DNA from: Oncomelania hupensis
Taxonomy: Eukaryota; Mollusca; Gastropoda; Littorinimorpha; Pomatiopsidae
Assembly: GCA_036898135.1 (NCBI GenBank)
Contig: CM072512.1
Location: 13,047,965 to 13,111,964 of the forward strand
Length of the DNA stretch: 64,000 nucleotides
Reading direction: 5' to 3'
The position numbers were made by a program, and so were the translations under genes. Shown here in pieces: positions 1-12,821 of this stretch. Position 1 is the stretch's first letter. Every line of letters begins with the position of its first letter. A model generated the notes under the pieces. It did not search any database and was not told the DNA's origin. It saw only the letters and a program-made list of their open reading frames with translations.

Positions 1-138
1 AATTCCCTAGTACAATCCATTACCTAATGTGGAGGCAGAGAACTAAGAAAACTGAGAGCTGATAGAGAGAGCTGTGGGGGAGCTCATTTCACTGGTGCGC
101 TTTGTACAGCTCTAGCTGAAAAAGCGCTATACAAGTAA

Positions 139-214
139 GATAATAAAATCTTATCTACTCTACTACAACAAAAAAAATGTAACTTGCTACCAAGGCATCT
201 TCGACCGATTACAC

Positions 215-259
<45 letters not shown>

Positions 260-666
260 CAAAACGTTAAGATAATAAAATCTTATCTACGCTACTACAA
301 AAAAAAATATTTAACTGAGTTGTGTTTTAACTTGCTCGAACAGTACCAAGGCATCTTCGACCGATTACATATATATATATATTATATATAACAAAACGTT
401 AAGAGAATAAAATCTTATCTACGCTACTACAAAAAAAAAATATTTAACTGAGTTGTGTTTTTTAACTTGCTCGAACAGTACCAAGGCATCTTCGACCGAT
501 TACACATATATATATATATATTATATATAACAAAACGTTAAGATAATAAATTCTTATCTACGCTACTACAAAAAAAAAATATTTAACTGAGTTGTTGTTT
601 TAACTTGCTCGAACAGTACCAAGGCATCTTCGACCGATTACATATATATATATATATATATTGCAC
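139..666. repeat. tandem repeat, about 130-140 bp unit, four copies
   Basis: Each unit carries AATCTTATCTACGCTACTAC, a poly-A run, GTGTTTTAACTTGCTCGAAC, CAAGGCATCTTCGACCGATT and a (TA)n block of variable length. Units start near 139 (degenerate), 266, 397 and 537. Length differences come mostly from the (TA)n and A runs. Confidence 0.85.
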
Positions 667-668
667 CT

Positions 669-1157
669 TTGTTAGCCATGATTATATATATATATATATA
701 TATTGCACCTTTGTTAGCCATGATTAAACGAACTCTAACAATAGGAAATTTTATATACAATCTAATACAATATATCAGAACAGGGAGTATGCGATATATT
801 ACGTTATTGTTACTGCTGATTTCCCAGCATGTTCTTTTCTCAAATAAGAAAACCCTAGCGAGTGTGGTTGCATTGACTATAGCAGCATACCGCACAATTT
901 GGACTTGTAACGATTTATACTACTGGGATAACGAAAGCTATCGGCCAACTGCTATCAGTCAAGACGACAATCAAATAGGAATCATGTACAATAAAATACT
1001 GAATATAATCAATGAAATCATGACTAGGTACCATACCAGCATCTATATTGTTGGCATAGTATACAACCTATGTTGTGCTGCCTATGAATCTTACGGTTTA
1101 TTTTATACTTACAAAACGCCAAATAATACTGTGAATTCTGCTGCTCAAGTCGTTTGA
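669..1157 (+). CDS. hypothetical ORF, doubtful
   Basis: The frame is open for 162 codons, but its first part is (TA)n microsatellite. An internal Met at 789 gives 122 residues with a hydrophobic start (RYITLLLLLISQHVLF) that resembles a signal peptide, then a Tyr/Ile/Asn-rich body with a Cys pair (LCC) late. I recognise no family. No clear promoter or splice context. It may be a chance ORF or a small secreted protein. Confidence 0.15.
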   Translation: MLAMIIYIYIYIAPLLAMIKRTLTIGNFIYNLIQYIRTGSMRYITLLLLLISQHVLFSNKKTLASVVALTIAAYRTIWTCNDLYYWDNESYRPTAISQDDNQIGIMYNKILNIINEIMTRYHTSIYIVGIVYNLCCAAYESYGLFYTYKTPNNTVNSAAQVV

Positions 1158-1197
1158 CTATACTTGCAACTCAATACATTCTTTTTAATAAGCAACC

Positions 1198-1950
1198 ATG
1201 TACGTTTTGTTTTGTAATGAACACCACATTGTATTATTTTCAATAACATATAAAGCCAGTGCGGACTGAATTTAGTTTTTATTGTAGAAAGCTTGTGGAG
1301 CGACGACTAGATTGTGGTGGTAGAGTTTTGTCTCTGTTACCATTATACTTCTTATAATCGTAAGAAACATACAAAACAAAGAAGCAATATAAACAGGACA
1401 CATCCACTTTTTGTTTGTATTGACTAAGACAGTTCACACTACAAGATTTGTTTCCCTGAATAATTATATTTGTACTTTATTTAATAATAATAATAATAAT
1501 TTATTTTATAAAGCGCAATTCCAAACTAAAACTCTGCTCAAAGCGCTCATACGCATACTCTCACACAAGCTCTCGCACAATAACAAGGTAAGAACTGCTG
1601 TGCTCCCTTGTCATGCCCACGCACTTTCTTACATCTAAAAATATAAAATTATAATTTTTTACCATACAATTTCAACTAAATACACATATAAGATACCAAT
1701 TTGAGCTAAATACACATATAAGATAACCATTTTCCTACTGTACAGTTTGACAAATGTATCTAATTACATCTAAATATATATTTTAAAAAGGTACGATTTT
1801 GTTTTGTAAGGAACACCTCATTGTATGATTTTATTTAATAAAATAAGACAGTGTGTATATTGAAAACTAAAACTCGAGTATCTTAGTTTTTATTATAGAA
1901 TGCATGTGGAGTGACGATTTGCGTGGTAGTGTTTGGTCTTGCTGTCATTC
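1198..1950. repeat. diverged direct duplication (1198-1345 and 1787-1950)
   Basis: Both blocks share the order TTTTGTTTTGTAA, GAACACC, CATTGTAT, TTTTATTRTAGAA and GTGGAGYGACGA. They are separated by about 440 bp holding an (AAT)n-preceded segment at 1483-1540 that looks like the 3' end of another retroelement. No coding content is seen from 1160 to 2260. Confidence 0.55.
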
Positions 1951-2261
1951 TGTGTGTCGTCCTGCTGTGACGATCCTACGAGGCAGCGTGTCAGAAAAAT
2001 AAATCAAAGTAGTTCCAACAGTGATAATTGAGGGAAGAGAAGAGGGGGTCTATTGTCAGAACAGATTTATTTAAGTTACTATAATTAACTATTTCTATTT
2101 GTTATGGTTGCCTAAAATTCACATTGTTGTGAAAAGACGTTAAATTAAAATATTGAATTGAAGAGAAGGGGGTCTGCAGATGAAGAAAACACAGAGACCC
2201 TTTGTTATCAGTTAGCTTGAGACGGTTGTTTGACATCCACGACTACTGGCTACTCTCCAAA

Positions 2262-4725
2262 GTTTGTGTGAACAAAAAGGTATGTGCATAAAATGCCAAA
2301 GACTTCCATTTTGATAAACAAAAAGAATACATTATTTCGTTAATTGTAATATTATTCAACTCACATTGTTGAAAATATAATTTTCTGAATTCATTCCTTA
2401 TAAAAAGTTGGACCTAATAAAAAACGTATCCCGTCCCCATGAGGAGATTTCTGGTAGAAAGAGATCTTAACCCCCCCCCCCTCCCATATGGTATAAAATT
2501 GTAAATCAGAATTTGGCAATATCTGGTTTTATGCCCAATTTGTAGGGAAATAGAGCAAACAGTAGGCCCTAATTGTGTGTACCAGTTTGGCTTGGGAATA
2601 AAAGGAGATATATTGCCCATAATTTATTAATACTTGTTGACAGCGTGTGTCAATTTCAAATAGTTCAAACCACTGGCTGTGAAGTCCGTATTTAAACAAA
2701 CAATAAGATATAAGACATAGATAATTGTATTAAATATTTTATGAATTAACAAGTTCACTTGTACATTTTATTTTAATGGGATATAATAATAATTATTGAG
2801 TCTGTGCTCGGAATGACAGTAAAATAGGTCTGTCCATCAGTACTTTAAACAGTGCCCCCCCCAATCCTGAGCAGCTTCCGCCACCTGTGTATTATTATTA
2901 TTATTACCAAGGATCGGGATGGGGTGGTACGTGTAGGTAAAATGGGGCTACGGGTAGGTTTAAAGGGGCATGGGTAGGCATAACGGGGAGATAAGGGGGT
3001 ATATGGTGATGGTCGATTCCTTTCATCCATACCTGCGAAACGATCAAGGAGGGTACAGGTAGGTTACAAGGGGGGTACGGAAGGTATCAAGGGGGTATGG
3101 GGGAGGTATCAAGTGGGTTCGGGGAGGTATCAAGGGGTATGGTGAGGCATCATGGGGGGATGGGAAGATATCAGGGGGGGGTATGGGGAGGTATCAAGGG
3201 GGATATGGGGAGGTATCATCGTCCAAATGAAACTCGCAGACAACAGTTGTCTCTCTGTCTACATTTTAAACAGCAACCTGTGTACACCCTGGCTTGCCAG
3301 GGTACAAAACCACTAGTATATTATATAATCGGTCGAAAATGCCTTGTTCTGTGTTATCTCTGTACGAGCAGGTTAAAAAGCACATCCCTTAAATAATTGT
3401 TTTTTTGTCATTGTATTTAAAAATGAATTTTAATTTATAGGGATTATATATATAGTTAGTATTGTATTGTTAAATTATTGTATTGTTGTATTTTGTTGAA
3501 TTCTCCAAAGTTTGTGTGAACAAAATGTATGCGCGCATAAAAATGCCAAAGACTTCCATTTTGATAAACAAACAAAAAGAATAAAATTATTTTGTTAATT
3601 ATTTAATAAATATTTGTCGTTAACAACATTGTCAATTTCAAGTAGTGCAAACCACAGGTTGTGAAGTCTGTTTACTTACAAAAAACATTATAATTTAGGA
3701 ATTTAACAAGTTCACTTCTACATTTTATTTTAATGGAATATTATTTACAATAATTATTAAGTGTGAAAGAGCTCGGAATGATGCAGCATTACATAAAGAT
3801 TGCTAGCTTACCTCGCTGCACACGCGCGCAGTACAATGAATTAGCTCGCTGGCTCAGTCAACGCACATTGGGTCTGCTTTACGTTCGTTATAGTTAAAAG
3901 TTCATTCGCATAATCCCAAGACACAATATTGGAGAGTGGAACAGTTATAGACAGCAATACATGGCATATATATATATATATATATATATAGTATTAGTTC
4001 CAGAAGATCCGTTGGATCTCATTTTTGATATGATGATGATGGTCATTGTTGTCAGGGTGGCGACGTGGTGATCGTCCTTAACGCTCATGCAATAGGACGT
4101 TAAGCATCGTTTTCCTATATAGTAGTGGTTTGCCAGGTACACAGGTTGCTGTTTAAAATGTAGACAGTCAACTATTTCAGTTTCTAAATTTGAGTTGAGC
4201 CACTGTCAGCGTGATGTGCAAAACCGGTTATGAAAAAGTTTGAGTTGCCGAGTTATACATGTGATAGAACTTAAAACATCGTATACGGAAAAAATAACAG
4301 CTGAGTAAATAAATTACAAATATGATTTTACACAGAAAATATCTTGTAGCGGGGAAGGTTCAGCTGCATTGTGTTATGTTCTTTACACTCGATTGCTGGT
4401 GCGCGCCCAAGCACAAAAAACTGCACTACTGCCTATGCTTTCTATACTCAACTGTACTAATTTCATTGTGCAGTGGTATTCACCAATGGGCAGCAATACA
4501 AGTGTGGTACTGTTCGAGCTCTTCACTTCTACAGTTTATTTTAATGGAATATTATTACAATGCTTGGGAATGATGCAGCATCACATAGAGATTGCTAGCT
4601 TACCGCGGCCCACGCGGGCAGTACAGTGAATTAGCTCGCTGGCTCAAGTCAACGCACATTGGGTCTGCGCTTTACGTTCATTCGCATAATCTCCAGACAC
4701 AGTTATTGGAGAGTGGAAAAGATAC
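2262..4725. repeat. block repeated three times
   Basis: CTCCAAAGTTTGTGTGAACA and the following 80 bp occur at about 2256-2345 and 3503-3600. The later part (GTTCACTT, CATTTTATTTTAATGG, GCTCGGAATGA) occurs at about 2750-2815, 3708-3785 and 4525-4575. Its extension with GAATTAGCTCGCTGGCTCA occurs at 3785-3940 and 4575-4720. Order is conserved, so this is a duplicated or dispersed unknown element. ORFs here are chance frames. Confidence 0.7.
2925..3220. repeat. G-rich minisatellite
   Basis: Degenerate repetition of GGGGTAYGGGGAGGTATCAA-like units; any open frame across it is a repeat artefact. Confidence 0.7.
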
Positions 4726-5194
4726 ATATAATATTAAAAGTATGTTTAAAGTTGTGTTTACACAAATAAAGCAAAAGTCTCACGAATTCAATTGGGTATG
4801 ATGAATATTGTTATTTTATATTAGAGGGATTTAATGGTTTCTCTCTTCTATACTTAGAGTGTTGTGTGTGTGTATGTCGTTGGTACATCGTTGTGTGTGT
4901 GTGTGTTGTTTTTATTTTGGTATATTTCTTCTCTCTGCTATAAGCGCGCTTTCCTTAACCCTTTACCATTTTTACCTGAATGAATGGTGTATGTTTTTTA
5001 TTTAACCCGTGGACCTGAATTTTTATTTCCTATATATCCGGGGACGTTAAGCTAGCCAACGATACGAACGGGCTCTTTTCCAGGTCGGAGCCGGTTGACA
5101 GTTATCAAAGCAGATTTGAATCATCTAAGTAACGTTGCTCGATTTAATGAGCCATTCGCCGTTACCATATGCATCTTTTAGACAAGCATAAAAA

Positions 5195-5290
5195 AGGTAA
5201 AGGTAGTCCCATAGCCTTGTGGCCGTAGGGGAGCGTGATGTTGGAGATCACACTTATCTTGGGCCAGCGTAATGAGGGTGATGCGGTACA
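5195..5290. repeat. dispersed repeat, family also at 16.4 and 27.8 kb
   Basis: It shares AGCCTTGTGG, GTAGGGGAGCGTGA, GGAGATCACACTTATCTTGG and GCCAGCGTAATGAGGGTGATG with 27785-27915 (near-identical) and 16425-16540 (diverged). The latter two continue into CTCTCCCTC, CTTACCTTCCCCA. Probably a SINE; no A or B box was convincingly seen. Confidence 0.65.
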
Positions 5291-5379
5291 CTAAAAATCA
5301 CGCATCTTAACTCAGCGCACCATCAATTGCAGGAAAAAGATCTCTTGCCGGGCAACACACGCATAAGGACACTTATTTT

Positions 5380-6870
5380 CTCAGTGGGAACATTTTCGCT
5401 GCAGACAATATTGGTCAAAATCTCTCCTAAACGAACTGACAAGCGTAAGCCGAAGAAAAATATTCTTCCCCGGCACAGCTGCCTCGGGCCCAGTTAACAC
5501 ATTCAAGCGTTACACCGTTTGGCTGCAGCACACGGTTATATAATGGGATAACCTCACCACGATCACCGCAAAATGGGGATAGGAAAAAAACACCAGGAAT
5601 TTTCTTTTTAGCTCCCGTCGTCACCGAATGCACCCAACCCGCGCAACCAACTTCGGACCGTGAGCTGTAGTGGGGAACATCTTCGCTGCAGACAATGTTG
5701 GTCAAAATCTCTCCTAAACGAAACGCCCACCAAACCGAGAAGCGTAGGCCGAAGAAAAATATTCTTCCCCGGCCCAGCTGCCGCGTTCCCAGTTACCGTT
5801 TGCTGAACACCCAAACAAGAAGACGAGCGCGCATCAACGTTACACCGTTTGGCTGCAGCGCACGGCTATAATGGATAACCTCACAACGATCACTGTAAAA
5901 TAGGTGATAGGAAAATTCACCAGGAATTTTCTTTTTAGCTCCCCGTCGTCACCGAATGCACCCAACCCTCACAACAAACTTCGGACCGTAAGCTGTATAT
6001 TATTGTAGGGCGACATTTTATTAAAACATCGTTTCCCAGCGCACATTTAAAAAAACAATCGTTGCTTCTCAAATTGCGGACCAAACTGTTATTTCTTTCG
6101 TTTCACCATTTTCGCTGCAGACAATATTGGTCAAAATCTCTCCTAAACGAAACAAACGCCCACCGAACCGAGAAGCGTAGGCCGAAGAAAAATATTCGTT
6201 TGGCTGCAGCGCACTGCTATAATGGATAACCTTCACCACGATCACCGCAAAATGGGGATATTGAAAAAACAACAAGAATTTTTTTTTTAGTTACCATCGT
6301 CACCAAATACACCCAACCCGCGCGCAACAAAACTTCGGACCGTGAGCTGTAGTGGGAACATTTTCTCTGCAGACAAAATTGGTCAAAATCTATCCTAAAC
6401 GAAACGCCCACCGAACCGAGAAGCGTAGGCCGAAGAAAAATATTCTTCCCCGGCCCAACTGCCTCGGTCCCAGTTGCCGTTTGCTGAACGACGCCCAAAC
6501 AAGAAGACGACCGCGTCCTTCACCAGACCACATTCAAGCTTTACACCGTTTTGGCTGCAGCGCCCGGCTATAACGGATAACCTCACCACCATCACCGCAA
6601 AATGGGGGGGATAGGAAAAAACACCAGGAATTTTCTTTTTAGCTCCCGTCGGCACCGAATGCACTCAACCCGCGCAACAAACTTCGGACCGTAAGCTGTA
6701 GTGGGAACATTTTCGCTGCAGACAATATTTGTCAAAATTTCTCCTAAACGAAACGCCCACCGAACCGAGAAGCGTAGGCCGAAGAAAAATATTCTTCCCC
6801 GGCCCAGCTGCCTCGGTCCCAGTTACCGTTTGCTAAACTTCGGACCGTGAGCTGTAGGCCGACATTTTAT
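5380..6870. repeat. tandem array, five copies of a 250-430 bp unit
   Basis: The core CGCTGCAGACAATATTGGTC, TCTCCTAAACGAAACGCCCA, GAAGCGTAGGCCGAAGAAAA and TATTCTTCCCCGGCCCA recurs at about 5395, 5688, 6110, 6355 and 6710, with spacers of variable length (TTTGGCTGCAGCGC, CACCAGGAATTTTCTTTTTA). Spacing is uneven, from internal deletions. Frames here are shadows. Confidence 0.85.
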
Positions 6871-8550
6871 CAAGACATCGTCCCGGCGCAACAATCGTTG
6901 CTAGTACCTTAGCCGTGACAGTAGGCCGACCAGTTAACGAACACCGCCGCCTGCACCGATATGCGGCTGTGGTGATACGTGCTTTGTGGATAGCCTTGCT
7001 CTCACAAGCTACACGGTGCGAGAAGAGGTTAGGTGCCCCAATGCGCTCTCTCTGTTTGACGCTTTGGATTTCAATTTGGCCGTTACTTGATCGCCATTAT
7101 CTGAGCCATCGTTCAAACGATTTCGACCAAATTGGGTACGAATATGACCGATGGTAAGGGCTACGCTCCCGTGCCATCGTATTTCTTCTATCTCAAAAGT
7201 CAAGGTCGCTGGCGACATTCTTGTAGCTACACCCTTCTTATCCTTTACATCTCAACAACAGAGGACGCACTTAGTACTACCAAGGTCTTGGTACTACCTG
7301 CATAGTATATCTCTCTTCTATTTATACGAATAACGAATCTTTATTGTCCCCATTTGCACTAGGATATTTGTGTGTGATGCACAGTAACTGTTGACATATT
7401 AAGAAGACAACACAAAGGTTAGCGTACATGTACATAGCGTTGTGTAGAATATTACCAATTTTATACTTGGTTTTGTCACACTATTTTATTGTCATGTATG
7501 GTTTTAAAAAGTACATTACATGATTATTGCTTTAGGTCCAGCGGACTCAAGTGTCTATTACATTGTCTTCACCTAAATTTTTATGAACTTTCGTGATTAT
7601 TCAGTGTGCTTCAATTGTATAATTGTAATTTTTATATTTTCGGAGAGAGGACTCTCTCCTTTTCCGGACCAGGGAGGGGCATATATGACAGAGTCCAAAT
7701 TATGGTTTCAATACAATGTTAGAAATATACCACAGTTGTTGGAATTGATGTCACGTTTTAACAAATTTGAGAAGCGTATTACAATTGCTGGAAATGCTTA
7801 GTTTTGATACAAAAAAGTCTGTTTAAGTGTTCATAATAAGAGTTTATAAAAACGAAAATGTACAGGCGCATTAACCAAGAAGACAGAACCATCGAATTTT
7901 GTCATACGTAGGCTACTACCACTTTGGTACTACTGCGCTATCAGTTCGCTATCGGGGAGGGCATCACAAAATTATACGTACTATATGTACTGCGCTACCA
8001 GTCCGCTATCGGGGATCCAAAAAATTCTTGCCGATGGTCCATTCTTCTTGGTTAATGCGCCTGTGCGACAACAAAAGAAGAAGAAGACGAACAATTTCAC
8101 ATCCGGGTGACTATGTAATGACATAGACACATACATTGCCGAGCACGCTTTATTTTGTCATCAGCCGGCAGAAGGTATACGAGCGGCAATCTCCGTGAGT
8201 TCGTTCATATTTTTACATTTCTGAGGAACGGCTAATTCCGTTCTTTCAATAAATATAATAATATTTGAGAGCCACAGGGACTACCTGTATCCCACAGGCG
8301 CTTGTATCTGGGCCAGCAAGCGCCTATGGCCACGCGAGCGCCTATCAATAATGGTATTGGATGCAGTCAATCTAAAATTTCTAATAGCGATATTTTTAGA
8401 TCCTGCCTGTGTGCGTATGCGTCAATGTGTGTCTGTAGATGTTAGGAGGAGCGATGTGTGTAATTGTGTTTTGTGCTTACTGAGACAGGATCTTGATATA
8501 TGTTTGCTTGCTCGCTCTGGACAGCGGTAACGTCTCCATCCTAACCCTCT
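6870..8550. other. no gene recognised
   Basis: Mixed unique-looking sequence. A 3' scrap of the 700-bp retroposon (TATTGCTTTAGGTCCAGCGG) sits at about 7525-7555. At 7900-8015 a short block with CAGTYCGCTATCGGGG is repeated twice. A diverged hairpin-type repeat (ACAGGCGCTTGTATCTG) is at 8296-8335. Confidence 0.5.
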
Positions 8551-9985
8551 TAAGATCTTAGTGCGGCCTTTGACACCGTCGACCATCACACCCTATTCAA
8601 TACCCTTCGGGATTACTTTGGAATCTCTGGATCAGTTTTGGATTGGTTTCGATCTAACCTTTCGGATAGAACTCAGGCGGTCGCTGTGGATGGCTGTTTC
8701 TCCAGCAGAGCTGACTTGGTGTGCGGGGTTCCACAGGGGTCCGTTTTAGGCCCTGTTTTGTTCATAATGTACACCAAGCCACTGCTCATCTTGATCGAAA
8801 AGCATGCTGTTGAGAGCCAGTCGTTTGCAGATGACACGCAGCTGTACAAACCCACCCATCCTTCTCTTGTTAACTTCGCTGTCCAGTCCATGCGGGAATG
8901 CATTGGTGAGGTCAAGTCATGGATGGCCCTCAGTAGGCTGAAGTTGAACGACGACAAGACAGAAGCACTCCTTATCCACAATCACAAATCATCCTTTGCC
9001 TCGTCTCTCCCCACTTCTCTTCAAGTAGGCTGCTCTGACATACAGTTCTCTCCCTCTGCTAGGAATCTTGGCTACATTCTCTCCGATGACATGTCCCTCA
9101 ACAATCACATCTCTCACATCTGTCGCTCTGCTTACACCGCCATTCGTCAGATCAGCTCCATCCGCCATTGCCTCACTATTAGTGCTACAAAAACATTAGC
9201 CTGTGCTATCGTTCTCTCTCGTCTAGACTATTGCAACTCTCTTTGGTCAGGTTCACCTAAACACTTTATCGATAAACTGCAAAGGGTCCAAAACTCTGCT
9301 GCTAGGTTAGTTCAAGCGCGATCACATCACTCCACTTCTCTACTCTCTTCACTGGCTCCCTGTTCAAGCCCGCATTGACTACAAACTGTCCACTCTCTGT
9401 CACAACTTCTCTGACTCCTGCCCTTCCTATCTTACTGATTTTCTAACTGTATTATTATCCTGATTGACTCTTACCCTCTGACTGATGACGGATGCCGGTG
9501 GGGTGCCGTCCATGGCTTGACATGTAAATAGTCTGTAGGCTATATTTAGATCTATCTAATTAATTTTATATAATTATTTTTGCATTAGTTTCTATATTAT
9601 GTTATTGATACTATTTTATTTCTGCAATAGTGATGAGTCGGGTCTTGTCTTTTTATCCGATCATTGTATTAATTGACCATTGTTAGATGTAACAAATTTT
9701 TTGTTATATTTTAAATCTGTATGGTGAATCTTATTATTATTTAATATGCCATTGTATTAATATTTTTTGTTTGTTTGTTTTATTATGCATGTGTAGTGTA
9801 TTGCATATGTTGTTGTTCCCTTGTATGCCTTGGCGAGTACGGTTGGAGTGAATGCTTGCATACCCTGTTTTATTGTTTATGTTTGTTCTAAAGATATATC
9901 CTATGTTAAGAGTGGTGAGCCCAGCCCTGAGCTGGGGTATCGCGCTATATAAGCCTACTTTATTATTATTATTATTATTATTTAA
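8550..9985 (+). mobile_element. 5'-truncated LINE with RT domain, frameshifted
   Basis: The frame from about 8557 encodes an RT with AFDTVDHHTLFNTLRDYFG, GVPQGSVLGPVLF and the catalytic FADDTQLY box, then LKLNDDKTEAL and DYCNSLWSG. Near 9317 the frame shifts by one base; the next frame continues RDHITPLLYSLHWLPVQARI then DYKLSTLCHN and stops near 9464. The 3' UTR ends TCGCGCTATATAAGCCTAC with an (ATT)n tail at 9958-9981, as in CR1- or L2-like LINEs. It is 5' truncated and inactive. Confidence 0.9.
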
Positions 9986-10228
9986 AATATTATTTCTATG
10001 TTTTACCTTTTTAAAGAGGCTTATGCCTCTATTTTGTGTTCTCTAAATTGTAATATGCCTGCCTTTTTCGTTTGTTTGGTAGTTTTACAATACAATGTTA
10101 GTTATTTATTTATCTTTAAATAAAAAAAAAATTTTTACGCTATGGCTGCATATTTAACATTTAATGCTTGCTGAATGACTGTTCTTTGTGCGCTTTAACG
10201 TAAAGGAAGTAAACTAATATGTTTGTTT

Positions 10229-10320
10229 TTGTGAAACCTATTATATATGATTGGTGTGTGCGTGCGTGCGTGTGTGTGTGTGTATGCGTATGTGTGTGAG
10301 GGTGTTTCTGGGTGTCACGT
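10229..10320. repeat. direct repeat partner of 12436-12525
   Basis: GTGAAACCTATTAT, ATGATTGGTGTGTG, a GT-rich stretch and GTGTGTGAGGGTGTTTCTGG occur here and at 12436-12525 in the same order. The two flank the region 10.3-12.4 kb. Confidence 0.7.
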
Positions 10321-10482
10321 GGGGTTTATGGGCTCTGCACAATGGAATTATGGACCCTCACGTTTATTCGGTGGGAACTGCTAGTAAGTCACCCTATGAA
10401 TTACTTTAATAAATTTATTTGTTTAGCTCGTTCTGTGTTAAGGTTGGGGTACAGAAATAGATAGAAAAATGGTAAAAGATAC

Positions 10483-11775
10483 TGTCACACTAGCTTTCAC
10501 ACGGCTATGAATCATATGTAGTCCAGCCACTTGATAACAGTTAAAATCACACATTTATTTCTTCTACTCTATACAAGATTCTCTAAGTACTAATCTAACT
10601 TAAAATGTCTCAGTCACTGCTAATAGTTCGATCGCTGATAGTCTAGGCAGCTGTTATATCTTCCTCGGGCACTTGCTATAATATCTCATGTAGATTTGGA
10701 CTACTGTGGTCCGTTTTACAGTTTCTGAAGAGTTGGACTACTGTGGTCCTGTTATGATCAGTTTAAGTGCACTTTCGGAGATTACACTTAACTTTCTGAT
10801 GGTACGGTCGAAGTCCTTCTGTGAGGTAGCTTCTGGGACACCTTTGTCGTTGTGTAGTTGGGTTCCCTTGCCACGCTGTGGGGTCTGACAGGGTGTTTTT
10901 CAAGGTAGCTCTTTCCGGCTTGTGCGGCAGAGTCTCCTCAACCAACTAGTCGTTTCTGTGGAGTGGGACGCACAGGATAGCTCGGGATAGCTCGCCTGCT
11001 CGTCTGTAATATAAGAGACGAAATTCTGCACAACCCTGAATAATCGGTTTGTGCAGAGCGTCTCACTGAAAGCCAAAGTAGCCCTCAGTGATAGCTCCAC
11101 ATCTCTATACATAAGCGACGAACATTCTGCTACTTCCGGGTTCCACTGGAATCTCACTCTAAATTCCTATACATACATAAATATCAATCGCGTCTAACTA
11201 TACACATACAGAATTAATAATATTATAAACATTCAGTGGTACAGTCACTGGTCTGCAAACATACATATAAGTTAAACAACAGTGGTTCCATATGGTATGC
11301 ATCATGGCGGCGCAACCGGTCGTGTTTCGCCTCGTGGTAGGCTCTTCCACGTGGTCCCGCAAATTCGGATTAACAATTCACATTTATGCATAGCAAATTC
11401 CACAAACATAATTTCAACAATAATATAAATATATCACGATGAAACAGAAGGGTGTTCATTTACCTGTTTGACAAGTTCAGGCCCGTGATGACTTGATAGA
11501 ATTCTAAGATTCCTAAGTCCTGCTTCCTGGTCTATGAGTGAAGAGCTTTCTCTAGCTGTGGAGATGTTGACTCTACCTCGTCTCACACACGACTGATTCA
11601 AACTGTGTTAGGCTCTGACACAGTCAATACTGCTCTACCCACTGAGCCTGCTTCTGATTGGTTAAAACGGTCCGATTCAAAGCTCAAGTGTTGATTGAGT
11701 CACTACGCTGTGTGGGTCAGGCTCGCAGTGTGCTGTAATTGCTGCTGTGTACTATACTAACTCTCTACTGTTACA
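10483..11775. mobile_element. possible solo LTR
   Basis: The segment begins TGTCACAC and ends CTGTTACA (TG..CA), flanked by GATAC and AATAC, a 5-bp duplication with one mismatch. No coding frame was seen. An internal duplication (TTGGACTACTGTGGTCC) occurs at 10697 and 10734. Weak evidence only. Confidence 0.25.
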
Positions 11776-11837
11776 AATACTACACATGGCTAAATAGTCA
11801 ATGGGCAGGGTAAACAGCTCGGTTCATGACACTGGGG

Positions 11838-12433
11838 GTGCATTACATTACATTACATGATTTTTGCTTTAGGTCCAGCGGACTCTTCTGAGCCAAATCA
11901 GGACCGGACAACCCCCGATCCGCATAAAAGATCTGCTGAAACAACCCTAGTGGTAAAACTGAAGGCTCTCCACCAGCCAGTCACTTTACAATAAAGACAT
12001 CCCAAGTAGGGGACGCTGAGGCTATACTCTAATTTATCGAACCCCCGTTTACAAAAACAAAATAGAATACAAACATCATTATAAATTATCAACAAAACAC
12101 ATACATATAAAATGCCTACATTGCTAAATAATAACATCATAGGAAGCCCCAGAGACCACCTGGCAGAAAGCGTCCAATAATTATTCCCAAGCTGATCCAA
12201 CAGACCTCACACACAAATAATTTAATAAGGAGTCTTGTCCCGGAAGAGTTTTCAAGAAAAAAGGTAGGTGACTGGTTTATCGAAGAAGAAGATAGTATAG
12301 CAGATTGATTTGATAGAACAGAGTAGGAATGAGAAAGAACAAATGAAAGACAGAAACAGTGGGAATTTAAAGCGCTAACTTTCCAGAAAGTGGGGATACT
12401 ATTTATACTGAAACCCCCGGCACCCCAACGGGG
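11838..12433 (-). mobile_element. 700-bp retroposon family, copy A
   Basis: Antisense copy. Read on the minus strand it ends TCCGCTGGACCTAAAGC followed by an (ATGTA)n-type tail. It contains the family blocks AGATCTTTTATGCGGATCGG, ATGTCTTTATTGTAAAGTGA, CACTTTCTGG and the TATAAATAG motif. It ends within the GGGGTGCCGGGGG block, so it lacks the first about 130 bp of a full copy. Confidence 0.85.
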
Positions 12434-12756
12434 GAGTGAAACCTATTATTCATGATTGGTGTGTGTGGTGTGTGCATGCGTGTGTGTGCGTATGTGTGTG
12501 AGGGTGTTTCTGGAGGTGCGCGCACGCTCGTTGGTGCTTTGTCTTGCATGCCGCAGAGAGGAGGGGGGAGCGGGACAGCCAGTGGGTGAGAGAGAGCGAG
12601 AGTTGGGGAGAGAGATAGTATGTTAAACTGTACTTACACATGAACGATTCTATTGTTTAGTGCTTCTGTGTGATTATTTGCAAATTCAAATGTAGGCTTA
12701 TGTACGCTTTATTTGTTTATATATATCCCCATGGGAAGCTCCATCCAACCTCAGTG

Positions 12757-12758
<2 letters not shown>

Positions 12759-12814
<56 letters not shown>
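12759..12814. repeat. (ATT)n microsatellite
   Basis: Pure trinucleotide run; next to the repeat family at 12822-12985. Confidence 0.95.
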
Positions 12815-12821
12815 CGAGGAT

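Noticed and set aside
3097..3396. Gly-rich ORF
   Set aside because: Product of the G-rich minisatellite at 2925-3220.
6352..6664. Opposed ORFs in the 5.4-6.9 kb array
   Set aside because: They recur with the tandem unit in shifting frames, with no coding signature.
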